64,000 nucleotides of DNA from Reyranella sp. (lineage in GTDB: Bacteria > Pseudomonadota > Alphaproteobacteria > Reyranellales > Reyranellaceae). A program made the translations under genes and the position numbers. Each line of letters starts with the position of its first letter. Position 1 is the stretch's first letter. The notes under the pieces are model-generated. The model had not been told where the DNA came from and did not search any database. It worked only from the letters and a program-made list of their open reading frames with translations. Positions 44,511 to 53,786 of this stretch are shown piece by piece. The stretch covers positions 1 to 64,000 of the forward strand of contig NZ_SCVC01000015.1 in assembly GCF_004297405.1 (NCBI RefSeq), written 5' to 3'.

Positions 44511-46388
44511 GTGACTTTTTCCTCGATCCTCATCCAGCTCCTGAATGGGCTGGCCGCCGCCTCGTCGCTGTTCCTGGTGTCGGCCGGCCTGTCGCTGATC
44601 TTCGGCGTCACGCGAATCGTGAACTTTGCGCACGGTTCGCTTTACATGCTGGGGCTCTACGGCGCCTATTCGTTGATCGAGCTGTTCGGCCGCACACCGC
44701 TCGGGTTCTGGAGCGCCGTCGTGCTAGCGGCGCTTGTCGTGGGTTTGGTCGGCGTACTGATCGAACTCGCGGTGCTGCGGCGTATCTATCGTGCGCCCGA
44801 GCTGTTCCAGCTTCTGGCGACCTTCGCCATCGTCCTGATCATCAAGGATATCGCGCTCTTCACCTGGGGCGCTGAGGATTTGGTCGGGCCACGCGCACCC
44901 GGTCTGTCGATGGCTGTCGAAATCATGGGCAAGCGCGTACCGGCCTACGATCTGCTGCTGATCGTCATCGGCCCGCTGGTGCTGGCGGCCATCTGGCTGT
45001 TGCTGACCCGCACCCGCTGGGGGGCGCTGGTGCGCGCCGCCACGCAGGATCGTGAGATGGTGGGCGCGTTGGGCGTCGATCAGGCCAAGCTCTTCACCTC
45101 CGTCTTCTTTGTCGGCGCTGTGCTGGCGGGGCTGGGCGGCGCGCTCCAGATCCCGCGCGAGCCGGCCAACCTCGAACTCGATCTCGCCGTCATCGCCGAT
45201 GCCTTCGTGGTCACTGTCGTGGGCGGATTGGGCAGCATTGGCGGCGCCTTCCTGGCGGCCGTGATCATCGGCGTCGCCAAGGCCTTCTGCATCGGTATGG
45301 GCAGCGTCACCTGGTTCGGCGTCGAGATTTCCTTCTCCAAGCTCACCCTCGTAGTCGAATTTCTGATCATGGCGCTGGTGCTGGTCGTGCGGCCCTATGG
45401 CTTGCTCGGCAAGCCGCAGGCTGCACAGCGTGTTGCTGCAGAACCGGCACCGCCGTTCAAGGTGCCGTCGTGGGGCTTCGCGCTGGTCTGGTTGGCGCTG
45501 CTCGTCATTGTCCCGTGGGTCACGGACCGCTATGCCGCGATCCTGCTGACCGACATCGTCTGCTTTGCTCTGTTTTCGGTCTCGCTCCACTTCATCATGG
45601 GACCGGCCGGCATGGTGTCGTTCGGCCACGCGGCCTATTTCGGCATTGGCGCCTATGCGGCGGGTCTCCTGCTGAAGCGGGCCGGTTTGCCGATGGAGGC
45701 AGCGCTGCTGATCGCGCCCCTGATCGCCGGTGCCTTTGCCATCGTCTATGGCTGGTTCTGCGTGCGCCTCTCCGGCGTCTATCTCGCGATGCTGACTCTC
45801 GCTTTCGCGCAGATCAGCTGGTCGATCGTCTTCCAGTGGGATTCCGTCACCGGTGGCAGCAACGGTGTGTTCGGCGTCTGGCCGTCGCCCTGGCTCGCCG
45901 ACAAGACGGTTTACTACTATCTCGCCTTGGCTCTGTGCGGTGCAGGAATCGCCTTTCTCTGGCGCGTGATGTTCTCGCCCTTCGGCTATGCGTTGCGCGC
46001 CGGCCGGGATTCGCCACTGCGGGCCGAGGCAATTGGCATCGACCTGCGCCGCTTCCAATGGGCCGCCTTCGTGCTCGTGGGCGCGCTGGCGGGCCTTGCC
46101 GGTGCCGTCTACGCCTTCTCCAAGGGCAGCATCTCCCCGTCGACCATCTCGATCGCCCAGTCGACCGACGGGTTGGTCATGGTGTTGCTGGGCGGTGTCG
46201 AAACCCTGACCGGCCCGGTTGTCGGCGCAGCGATCTTCACCTGGCTGCGCGATGTCGTGGCACGCAATACCGAGTTCTGGCGGGCCGTTATCGGCCTCGT
46301 GATCTTGTTGATCGTGCTGCTGTTCCCGCAGGGACTGGTCGGTGGCCTCAAGGCGTTGGTGATGCGGTGGCGGGAGTGGCCGGCATGA
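44511..46388 (+). CDS. Fused LivH-LivM-type ABC permease
   Basis: The 625-residue membrane protein joins two permeases usually made from separate genes. Residues 1-300 are LivH-like (SAGLSLIFGVTRIVNFAHGSLYMLGLYGAY, FVVTVVGGLGSIGGAFLAAVIIG). From about 320 it is LivM-like (FSVSLHFIMGPAGMVSFGHAAYFGIGAYAAGLLLKRAG, PFGYALRAGRDSPLRAEAIGIDLRRFQW, VVMVLLGGVETLTGPVVGAA-like segment). Both contain the EAA-type loops. It starts with GTG. The livG gene overlaps its stop by four bases. Confidence 0.9.
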   Translation: MTFSSILIQLLNGLAAASSLFLVSAGLSLIFGVTRIVNFAHGSLYMLGLYGAYSLIELFGRTPLGFWSAVVLAALVVGLVGVLIELAVLRRIYRAPELFQLLATFAIVLIIKDIALFTWGAEDLVGPRAPGLSMAVEIMGKRVPAYDLLLIVIGPLVLAAIWLLLTRTRWGALVRAATQDREMVGALGVDQAKLFTSVFFVGAVLAGLGGALQIPREPANLELDLAVIADAFVVTVVGGLGSIGGAFLAAVIIGVAKAFCIGMGSVTWFGVEISFSKLTLVVEFLIMALVLVVRPYGLLGKPQAAQRVAAEPAPPFKVPSWGFALVWLALLVIVPWVTDRYAAILLTDIVCFALFSVSLHFIMGPAGMVSFGHAAYFGIGAYAAGLLLKRAGLPMEAALLIAPLIAGAFAIVYGWFCVRLSGVYLAMLTLAFAQISWSIVFQWDSVTGGSNGVFGVWPSPWLADKTVYYYLALALCGAGIAFLWRVMFSPFGYALRAGRDSPLRAEAIGIDLRRFQWAAFVLVGALAGLAGAVYAFSKGSISPSTISIAQSTDGLVMVLLGGVETLTGPVVGAAIFTWLRDVVARNTEFWRAVIGLVILLIVLLFPQGLVGGLKALVMRWREWPA

Positions 46389-47134
46389 GCAGCGCCGTTC
46401 TCCAGGTCGAAGGGCTGCACAAGGCATTCGGCGGCGTGCAGGCCGTTGCCGATGTCTCGTTTGCCGTTGCGGCCGGCGAGATGCTGGCACTGATCGGTCC
46501 CAACGGGGCGGGCAAAAGCACCTGTTTCAACATGTTGAACGGCCAGCTCAGTCCCGACGCCGGCATTGTTCGCCTGGAAGGCCGCGACATCGTAGGTCTG
46601 CGTCCGCGCGCCATCTGGCGGTTGGGCGTGGGTCGCACCTTCCAGATCACGGCAACCTTCGCCTCGCTCTCCGTACGCGAGAACGTGCAGATGGCGCTCT
46701 ATTCCCACACGGGCCGCTTGCGCTCCCTGGTACGGCGTTTCGGCGCGGCGTTCCGACCCGAAGCGGATGCGTTGCTGGAGCAAGTCGGCATGTTTGACCA
46801 AGCCGACCGTGTTTGCGGCGTGTTGGCCTATGGCGACCTGAAGCGAGTCGAGCTGGCGATTGCACTGGCCAACCAGCCGCGGCTTCTGCTGATGGACGAG
46901 CCGACTGCCGGCATGGCGCCCAAGGAAAGGGTGGCGCTGATGGAGCTGACGGCGCAGTTGGCACGGGCACGCAACATCGCCGTACTGTTTACCGAACACG
47001 ACATGGACGTGGTCTTCTCCCAGGCCGACCGCATCATCGTGCTCGACCGTGGCCAGCTCATCGCCGGCGGCACACCCGAAGAGGTGCGCAGCAATCCCAA
47101 TGTGCGCGCCGTCTATCTCGGGAGCGTCCACTGA
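46385..47134 (+). CDS. livG: LivG-type ABC transporter ATP-binding protein
   Basis: The 249-residue ATPase has Walker A GPNGAGKSTCFNMLNG, the Q-loop region GRTFQITATFASLSVRENV, a degenerate signature LAYGDLKRVELAIAL and Walker B LLLMDEPTAGM, with the switch histidine in FTEHDMDVVFSQADRI. The signature motif reads LAYGD rather than LSGGQ/LPYGE. This is normal for LivG. The start at 46385 is the ATGA overlap with the permease gene. Confidence 0.93.
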   Translation: MSSAVLQVEGLHKAFGGVQAVADVSFAVAAGEMLALIGPNGAGKSTCFNMLNGQLSPDAGIVRLEGRDIVGLRPRAIWRLGVGRTFQITATFASLSVRENVQMALYSHTGRLRSLVRRFGAAFRPEADALLEQVGMFDQADRVCGVLAYGDLKRVELAIALANQPRLLLMDEPTAGMAPKERVALMELTAQLARARNIAVLFTEHDMDVVFSQADRIIVLDRGQLIAGGTPEEVRSNPNVRAVYLGSVH

Positions 47135-47835
47135 TGCTCGAGGTCCGGGACCTGCATGCTTTCTACGGCCGCGCGCATATCCTGCATGGCGTCTCCCTCG
47201 AGGCGCGCGCAGGCGAGGTCGTGGCCTTGCTGGGCCGCAACGGCGCCGGCAAATCGACGGCCATGAAGGCGATCATGGGGCTGGTGCCGCCGGCGCACGG
47301 CGAGGTGGCCTTTGCCGGCAAGCGCATCGATCGTCTGCCACCCTATCGCATCGCGCGTCTCGGGCTGGGCTACGTCCCGGAGGAACGGCGCATCTTCACC
47401 GAATTGTCGGTGGTGGAGAATCTCGAAGTCGGTCGCCAGCCCGCGCGTGATGGTGCGCCGACCTGGACCGAAGACAAGCTCTTTGCGCTGTTCCCCAATC
47501 TAGCCAACATGCGCGAGCGGCCGGGCGGCCGCATGTCGGGTGGCGAACAACAGATGCTCACCATCGCGCGTACTCTCATGGGCAATCCGCGCTGCGTGCT
47601 GCTCGACGAGCCGTCGGAGGGACTGGCGCCGATCATCGTCGAGCAGATGGCGAATTCCATCCGGGCGCTGAAGGGCGAGGGGCTTTGCGTGCTGCTCAGC
47701 GAACAGAACCTGCACTTCTCGCAGGCCGTCGCGGACCGCGCCTATATCATCGAGAAGGGCCAGATCCGCTTCGGCGGCTCGATGGCCGAGCTGACGGCCG
47801 ACGCTTCGTTGCGTGAACAGTATCTATCGGTTTGA
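47134..47835 (+). CDS. livF: LivF-type ABC transporter ATP-binding protein
   Basis: The 233-residue ATPase has Walker A GRNGAGKSTAMKAIMG, the LivF-typical region RLGLGYVPEERRIFTELSVVENLEVG, signature MSGGEQQMLTIARTLMG and Walker B CVLLDEPSEGLAP. It starts one base inside the livG stop. It completes the importer with the binding protein, the fused permease and livG. The HyuA gene begins three bases after its stop. Confidence 0.93.
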   Translation: MLEVRDLHAFYGRAHILHGVSLEARAGEVVALLGRNGAGKSTAMKAIMGLVPPAHGEVAFAGKRIDRLPPYRIARLGLGYVPEERRIFTELSVVENLEVGRQPARDGAPTWTEDKLFALFPNLANMRERPGGRMSGGEQQMLTIARTLMGNPRCVLLDEPSEGLAPIIVEQMANSIRALKGEGLCVLLSEQNLHFSQAVADRAYIIEKGQIRFGGSMAELTADASLREQYLSV

Positions 47836-47837
47836 GC

Positions 47838-49883
47838 ATGTCCCCCAAAAGCAGCTTCACCGTCGGCATCGATGTCGGCGGCACCTTCACCGACCTGCTG
47901 GCGATCGATCCCGAAACCCGCGAGGTGAAGCTCGCCAAGGTGCCGACCACTGTCGAGAACCAGGCGATCGGTTTCATGGCGGCACTCGCGTCGGCGAGCC
48001 TCGATCCCGCCGTGCTGCAGGCCGTGGTGCACGGCACGACCACGACGACCAACGCGCTGCTGGAGCGCAAGATCGCCAAGGTCGGATTGATCACCACCAA
48101 GGGCTTCCGCGATGTGCTGGAACTCGGGCGCCGCACGCGGCCGCAACCCTACGGCCTGCGCGGCACGTTCCGGCCAATGATCGACCGCGAGGTGCGTCTC
48201 GAAGTGCCGGAGCGCATGGATGCCGACGGCAAGGTGCTGACGCCGCTCGACGAGGCGGCCGTGGCCGAGGCGGCGAAGAATCTGCTGGCACAGGGCTGCG
48301 AGGCCGTCGTTATCCATTTCCTGCACAGCTACATCAACCCAGCGCACGAGCGGCGTGCGGCCGAGATCGTGCGCGGGCTCTGGCCCAACGCCTATGTCAC
48401 GGCGGGCCATGCCATCCTGTCGGAGTATCGCGAGTACGAGCGCGGTGTGACGGCCGCGGTCAACGCCTCGGTGCAGCCGGTGCTCGATCGCTACCTCTCG
48501 CGCCTGCGCAAGGAGCTTGGCGCCAAGGGCTACGACCGCGATTTGCTGGTGATGCAGGGCAATGGCGGCACGATTTCCTCGCAGCTCATCGCCAAGGCCG
48601 CGGTGAATACGGTGATGTCGGGCCCGGCCTCGGGCGTGATGGCGGCGGCCTATACCGGTCGCGCCTCGGGCCATCCCAACCTGATCACCTACGACATGGG
48701 CGGCACCTCAACCGACGTCGGGCTGATCGAGAACGCCGTGCCGCAGGTTTCGGGCGAGCTGGAGCTCGAATATGCCCTGCCGATCCATGTGCCGATGGTC
48801 GATGTCCATACGATCGGCGCCGGCGGCGGCTCGATCGCTTCGGTCGATGCGGCAGGGATGCTTCGGGTCGGCCCCGAGAGCGCGGGCGCGCGGCCCGGTC
48901 CCATCTGTTATGGCCGTGGCGGCACCGAACCCACGATCACCGACGCCAACCTGATCCTGGGTCGGCTCAATCCCGACCGGCTGCTGGGCGTCGACAACAA
49001 GGTGACGCTGGATCGCGTGCGCGATCTCGTCTCGGAGAAAGTAGGTTCGAGATTGGGGCTCGACGCCGGGGCAGCGGCCGCCGCGATCCTGCGTATCGCC
49101 AACGATCGCATGGCCGGCGCCATCCGGCTGGTCTCGCTGTCGCGCGGCCACGATCCCCGCGACTTCGCGTTGTTCGCCTTCGGAGGAGCCGGCCCGTTGC
49201 ATGCCACGGCGCTGGCGCGCGAGCTCGCCATCCCGACCGTGCTGGTGCCGGCGCGGCCCGGCATCACCAACGCGCTGGGCTGCGTCGTGGCCGACCTGCG
49301 CCACGACTATGTGCGCACGGTGAACAAGCCGCTGTCGGCTGTCGACGATGCGACAGTGGCCCGCATCTACGCCGAACAGGCGGCCGAGGGCGAGGCCACC
49401 ATCGCGCGCGAGGGTGTGCCGGTGCGCGAGCTGCGCCGCGTGCTCGCCGCCGACATGCAGTTCCAGGGGCAGAGCCACATCCTGTCCGTCGGCGTGGAAA
49501 GCGCGGACATCGGTGTCGCCGGGCTGCACAAGGCCTTCGCCGCGGCCTACTTCCGTCGCTTCGGCATCGAACTGGCGGAAATCCCGCCGGTGCTGGTGAA
49601 CCTGCACACGGCCGTGATTGGCGTGCGGCCGGAGATTTCGCTCGGCGCGCTCGCGGCCACGGAACGCGCGCCGACATTGAAGGCAGCGCAAGCCGGTGAA
49701 CGGCGCGTCTGGTTCAACGACGGCTGGCGCGAAACGCCGGTCTATGCGCGCGAGAAGCTGCCGCTCGATGCCGTCTTCGAGGGACCGGCGATCCTCGAAC
49801 AGCTCGATTGCACGACTGTCGTCGAACCCGGCGACAAGGTCCGTCAGGACAAGCTCGGCAATTTGCTGATAACAGTCGGCTAA
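47838..49883 (+). CDS. HyuA-type hydantoinase/oxoprolinase alpha subunit without HyuB
   Basis: The 681-residue protein opens FTVGIDVGGTFTDLLAIDPETREVKLAKVPTT. It has GTTTTTNALLERK, TYDMGGTSTDVGLIEN and HTIGAGGGSIASVDAAGMLRVGPESAGARPGP, the complete HyuA ASKHA fold. HyuA usually works with a HyuB subunit, but none follows here; the pair at 228-3923 is separate. It is transcribed with the transporter genes, so it may hydrolyse an imported or intermediate cyclic amide. The start ATG at 47838 is preferred over a TTG two codons upstream. Confidence 0.88.
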   Translation: MSPKSSFTVGIDVGGTFTDLLAIDPETREVKLAKVPTTVENQAIGFMAALASASLDPAVLQAVVHGTTTTTNALLERKIAKVGLITTKGFRDVLELGRRTRPQPYGLRGTFRPMIDREVRLEVPERMDADGKVLTPLDEAAVAEAAKNLLAQGCEAVVIHFLHSYINPAHERRAAEIVRGLWPNAYVTAGHAILSEYREYERGVTAAVNASVQPVLDRYLSRLRKELGAKGYDRDLLVMQGNGGTISSQLIAKAAVNTVMSGPASGVMAAAYTGRASGHPNLITYDMGGTSTDVGLIENAVPQVSGELELEYALPIHVPMVDVHTIGAGGGSIASVDAAGMLRVGPESAGARPGPICYGRGGTEPTITDANLILGRLNPDRLLGVDNKVTLDRVRDLVSEKVGSRLGLDAGAAAAAILRIANDRMAGAIRLVSLSRGHDPRDFALFAFGGAGPLHATALARELAIPTVLVPARPGITNALGCVVADLRHDYVRTVNKPLSAVDDATVARIYAEQAAEGEATIAREGVPVRELRRVLAADMQFQGQSHILSVGVESADIGVAGLHKAFAAAYFRRFGIELAEIPPVLVNLHTAVIGVRPEISLGALAATERAPTLKAAQAGERRVWFNDGWRETPVYAREKLPLDAVFEGPAILEQLDCTTVVEPGDKVRQDKLGNLLITVG

Positions 49884-49905
49884 CGAATAATTTGGAGGAA
49901 CGCCG

Positions 49906-51045
49906 ATGAAGGTGACAGACGTCGCCTGCCATATCTTGCAGTGCAAGGTCGAGAAGCCGTTCGTATCGGCGCGCGGCTGGGTCTACGGCACGCGATCCTC
50001 GTGTGTCGTCGAGATCTCGACCGACGAAGGCATCACCGGCTGGGGCGAATGCTACGGCCCGGCGGCGGTTGCCAAGACCTTCATCGAGACGCAGTTCAAG
50101 GCGCGCGTGGTCAGCAAGGATCCATTCGACGTCGAGGCGATCTGGGAAGACCTCTACAACAGGATCAAGGATTACGGCACGACCGGCATGGCGATCTCGG
50201 CCATCTCGGGCATCGACATAGCGCTGTGGGATATCATGGGTCGCGCCGTGGGTAAGCCGGTGCACAAGCTGATCGGCGGCGCCTATCGCAGCGAGGTCAT
50301 TCCGTACGCGACCGGGCTTTACTTTATCGACATGAACCGCCTGGTCGAAGAGGCGGTCGAGGAAGCGCTGGAATTCAAGAACGACGGCTTCCGCGCCATC
50401 AAGATGAAGATCGGCCTGGGCGACCTCAAGCTCGACGCCAAGCGCGTCGCCGCGGTGCGCGAGGCGATCGGGCCGGATGTGAAGCTGGCGGTCGACGCCA
50501 ACCACTGCTTCTCCGTGCCCAACGCCATCAAGCTCGGCCGCATGCTGGAGGAGCATGACATCCTCTGGTTCGAGGAGCCGATCAGTCCCGAAGATCACGA
50601 CGGCTACATCGAAGTGACGCGTGCGCTCGACATGGCGGTGGCCGGCGGCGAGAACGACTTCACACGCTGGGGCTTCCGCGACGTCATCGCAAAAAAGGCC
50701 ATGGACATCGTGCAGCCCGACCTATGCGCGGCCGGTGGCTTCTCGGAGTGTCGCAAGATCGCGACCCTGGCGTCGGCGTTCGGTGTCGAATGCGTGCCGC
50801 ATGCCTGGGGTTCGACCATCGGGCTGGCGGCGACCGTGCAGTTCCTGGCCGCCTTGCCGGACCAGCCACCGGCGTTCCGGCCGATGCCGCCGATGCTCGA
50901 ATTCGAGCAGACACCCAACCCGCTGCGCGATCATCTGGCGAAGGAGCCGATCGAGCAGAAGAAAGGCATCGTCCAGGTGCCGACCGGTCCCGGCCTCGGC
51001 ATCGAGATCGATCGCGAGGTTCTGAAGAAATACAAGGTGGCCTGA
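49906..51045 (+). CDS. Enolase-superfamily (mandelate racemase group) enzyme, KxK type
   Basis: The 379-residue enzyme has the N-terminal capping domain and a (beta/alpha)7-barrel. Mandelate-racemase-like residues fit: K166/K168 (KMKIG), metal ligands D197, E223 and E249 (VDANH, WFEEP, GGEN), and the D272-H299 dyad (PHAWGS). These enzymes abstract a proton next to a carboxylate to racemise, dehydrate or cycloisomerise. GGAGGAA precedes the start. The next gene is a diverged paralogue four bases downstream. Confidence 0.88.
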   Translation: MKVTDVACHILQCKVEKPFVSARGWVYGTRSSCVVEISTDEGITGWGECYGPAAVAKTFIETQFKARVVSKDPFDVEAIWEDLYNRIKDYGTTGMAISAISGIDIALWDIMGRAVGKPVHKLIGGAYRSEVIPYATGLYFIDMNRLVEEAVEEALEFKNDGFRAIKMKIGLGDLKLDAKRVAAVREAIGPDVKLAVDANHCFSVPNAIKLGRMLEEHDILWFEEPISPEDHDGYIEVTRALDMAVAGGENDFTRWGFRDVIAKKAMDIVQPDLCAAGGFSECRKIATLASAFGVECVPHAWGSTIGLAATVQFLAALPDQPPAFRPMPPMLEFEQTPNPLRDHLAKEPIEQKKGIVQVPTGPGLGIEIDREVLKKYKVA

Positions 51046-51048
51046 GCC

Positions 51049-52188
51049 ATGAAGATCGTCGACGTAAAGGCCTACCCGACCAGTTTTCGCGTGCCGCCGG
51101 AGCGGCAGGTGTCGTTGGGCATCGGCACCATGACCAAGCGCGACTGCGTGATGGTGAAGGTGACAACCGAAGACGGCATCGTGGGCTGGGGCGAGAGCCA
51201 CCATGCACGGTCGCCGGGTAGCATCGGCCATCTGATCAACACGACGCTCAAGGGCTTCGTGGTGGGCATGGATGCCACGGATACGGTCGGCATCTGGGCC
51301 AAGATCTACAAATTCCAACTCGGCAGCCACGGCATGGGGGCCGCGACCTCGATGGCGATGAGCGGCCTCGACCAGGCGCTGTGGGACATCAAGGGCAAGG
51401 CCGTGGGCTGGCCGCTCTACAAGCTGCTGGGCGGCAGCAACCGGCCGGTGAAGGCTTATGCCGGCGGTATTGCGCTGGGCTATCAGGCGCCTGAGGCGCT
51501 GGCCGATGAAGCCGCACCAATGGTCGAGGCCGGCTACAAGGCGTTGAAGCTACGCGTGGGCGACACGGTGAAGGCCGATATCGCCCGCATGACGGCCGTG
51601 CGCCGTCGCTTCGGCGACGACATCGTGCTGCTGACCGACGCCAACACCGGCTACACGCCGGAAGACGTACGCCGCGTGATGCCGGCGATGGACGAACTCG
51701 GCATCGCGTGGCTGGAGGAGCCGTTTCCGGCGCACGACCATCGCTCCTATGCCATGGCCAAGGGCTGGGGCCGCACACCGCTGGCGGCCGGCGAGAATCA
51801 CTACACGCGCTTCGAGTTCCATCGGCTGATTGAGGACGGCAACATCACCGTCCTGCAGCCCGATCTTTCCAAGAGCGGCGGCGTTACCGAAGTGCAACGC
51901 ATTGCGGCGGCGGCCTCCATGTGGAAGCTGCCGATCCATCCGCACAGTTCGATGACCGGCCTGAACCATGCCGTCTCGATCCACTTTCTGGCGTCGATCG
52001 ACAATGGCGGCTACTTCGAGGCCGATCTCTCTGTTGCCAACAAGTTCCGCGATGAGCTGGGCAGCGAGCCCTGGAAGATCGGCGCAGATGGTTGCGTGCG
52101 TCCGCTCGACAAGCCCGGTATCGGCGTCGAGATCGACGAGAAGTTCCTGATCGCCAACCCCGTGATCGAAGGCCCAGGTTACGTCTGA
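51049..52188 (+). CDS. Enolase-superfamily enzyme, KxR type
   Basis: The 379-residue paralogue of the preceding gene has the same capping domain and barrel but K167-L-R169 in place of the second lysine. Metal ligands D197, E223 and E249 (LTDANT, WLEEP, AGEN) and the D272-H299 pair (IHPHSS) are kept. KxR members include acid-sugar dehydratases and other dehydratases. It ends with a ten-base overlap of the convergent GMC oxidoreductase gene. Confidence 0.87.
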   Translation: MKIVDVKAYPTSFRVPPERQVSLGIGTMTKRDCVMVKVTTEDGIVGWGESHHARSPGSIGHLINTTLKGFVVGMDATDTVGIWAKIYKFQLGSHGMGAATSMAMSGLDQALWDIKGKAVGWPLYKLLGGSNRPVKAYAGGIALGYQAPEALADEAAPMVEAGYKALKLRVGDTVKADIARMTAVRRRFGDDIVLLTDANTGYTPEDVRRVMPAMDELGIAWLEEPFPAHDHRSYAMAKGWGRTPLAAGENHYTRFEFHRLIEDGNITVLQPDLSKSGGVTEVQRIAAAASMWKLPIHPHSSMTGLNHAVSIHFLASIDNGGYFEADLSVANKFRDELGSEPWKIGADGCVRPLDKPGIGVEIDEKFLIANPVIEGPGYV

Positions 52189-53777
52189 GGAATGAGGTCC
52201 GATGCCTTCTCCGCGATCACGTTGGTCGCGGCGTAGGTGTTGCCCGAGACCATCGTCGGCATGCACGAGGCGTCGGCCACACGCAGGCCCTGCAGACCGA
52301 TGACGCGCATAGACGCAGGATCGACCACCGCCATAGGATCGGTGCCGATCTTGGCCGTGCCAACCGGGTGATAGGTCGTCGAGCCGGTGGCACGAGCATG
52401 CGCCATCCATTGCTCGTCGGTCTTCACGTCGGGGCCGGGAAAGTTCTCGCGGATCACATAGTCGGCCAACGGTGGGGTAGCCAGAAGCTTGCGCAGGTAC
52501 TTCATCGCCGCGAGCAACGCATCGCGGTCGATCTGGTCCGCGAGATAGTTCGGCTGGATCTCGGGCTTGGCCGTCGGGTCGGCGGTCAGCGCTTTCACGT
52601 GGCCGGTGCTCTCGGGACGTAGCTGCGCGGCGCCCAGGGTCATGCCGGGTACGGTGTCGAGCATGGTGGTGCCGTAACGGCCACCGCCATAACTCGCGGG
52701 CGCGAAGTAGAGCTGCATGTCGGGTGTCTCAAGTCCCGGCCGCGTCCTGAGATAGCCGCCGGCATGGCTTGGCGCCGTGGTCAGCAGGCCTTTCCGAGTG
52801 GCAGCGTAGCGCAGGACCTCGCCCACGAGCCTGAGGCCCCGGCTGCGTTCGTTAAGCGAGCCAGCACCTTTCACCAGCGCCGAGACCCGGACGGCATAGT
52901 GGTCTCGGAAGTTGCGGCCGACGCCAGGCAGGGCGTGCTTCACCGCAACGCCGATCGCGGCGAGGTCGTCGGTATTGCCGATGCCCGAGAGTTGCAGGAG
53001 CTGCGGCGTGTTGATCGCGCCACCTGCCAGGATGACGTCGCGTCGAGCGCGGACCTGTTTCGTCTCTCCGTTCTGGCGATAGGTGATGCCCGTGGCCCGC
53101 TTTCCGTCGAGGTCGACCCGTTCGACCAGGGCGTGGGTAATAACGCGCACGTTTGGGCGTTTCATCGCCGACTTGAGATAGGCGTCGACCGGACTCCAAC
53201 GCCGGCCGTTCTTCATCATGTTTTGGTAGAGGAGCGTGCCTTCCTGGTCGCCGCTGTTGTAGTCGGGCGTGCGCTTGAGGCCGAGTGTCTCGTTGGCCGC
53301 CATGAAGGCATCCGACAGGACATGCGGATCGCGCTGGTCCTCGATGACGAGTGGTCCATCACGCCCGCGCACTTCGTCGCTGCCGCCCACGCGTGATTCG
53401 GCGCGCTTGAAGTAGGGCAACACGTCGGTCCATGACCAGCCGCGGCAGCCGAGCTGCGCCCAGGTGTCGTAGTCGGCAGCCTGGCCACGCACATAGAGAT
53501 GGCCGTTGATCGAGCCCGAGCCGCCCAACACTTTTCCACGCGGAAACTTGATCTTTCGGCCATCGATGTGCGGGCCGGGCGCAGTCTCGTAGCCCCAGTT
53601 GAGCTTGTCGTTGTAGACGGTCTTGTTGAAGCCGGCAGGAACCTTGATCCAGATATGGTTGTCTTTGCCGCCAGCCTCGATCACCACGACGCTGTGCTTG
53701 CCCGAGACGGAGAGCCGGTTGGCCAGCACGCAGCCCGCCGCGCCTGCACCGACGATGACATAGTCGAACTCGTCCAT
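52179..53777 (-). CDS. GMC-family FAD-dependent oxidoreductase (choline/alcohol dehydrogenase type)
   Basis: The 532-residue flavoenzyme starts DYVIVGAGAAGCVLANRLSVSGKHSVVVIEAGG, with the FAD-binding Rossmann motif, and has the GMC signature GKVLGGSGSINGHLYVRG. The C-terminal HPVGTAKIGTDPMAVVDPASMRVIGLQGLRVADASCMPTMVSGNTYAATNVIAEKAS holds the catalytic His and the FAD-binding end. It oxidises an alcohol. It is the last gene of an amidase-aspartate dehydrogenase-GMC unit. Confidence 0.92.
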   Translation of the reverse strand: MDEFDYVIVGAGAAGCVLANRLSVSGKHSVVVIEAGGKDNHIWIKVPAGFNKTVYNDKLNWGYETAPGPHIDGRKIKFPRGKVLGGSGSINGHLYVRGQAADYDTWAQLGCRGWSWTDVLPYFKRAESRVGGSDEVRGRDGPLVIEDQRDPHVLSDAFMAANETLGLKRTPDYNSGDQEGTLLYQNMMKNGRRWSPVDAYLKSAMKRPNVRVITHALVERVDLDGKRATGITYRQNGETKQVRARRDVILAGGAINTPQLLQLSGIGNTDDLAAIGVAVKHALPGVGRNFRDHYAVRVSALVKGAGSLNERSRGLRLVGEVLRYAATRKGLLTTAPSHAGGYLRTRPGLETPDMQLYFAPASYGGGRYGTTMLDTVPGMTLGAAQLRPESTGHVKALTADPTAKPEIQPNYLADQIDRDALLAAMKYLRKLLATPPLADYVIRENFPGPDVKTDEQWMAHARATGSTTYHPVGTAKIGTDPMAVVDPASMRVIGLQGLRVADASCMPTMVSGNTYAATNVIAEKASDLIPQT

Positions 53778-53786
53778 GGTCGCCTC

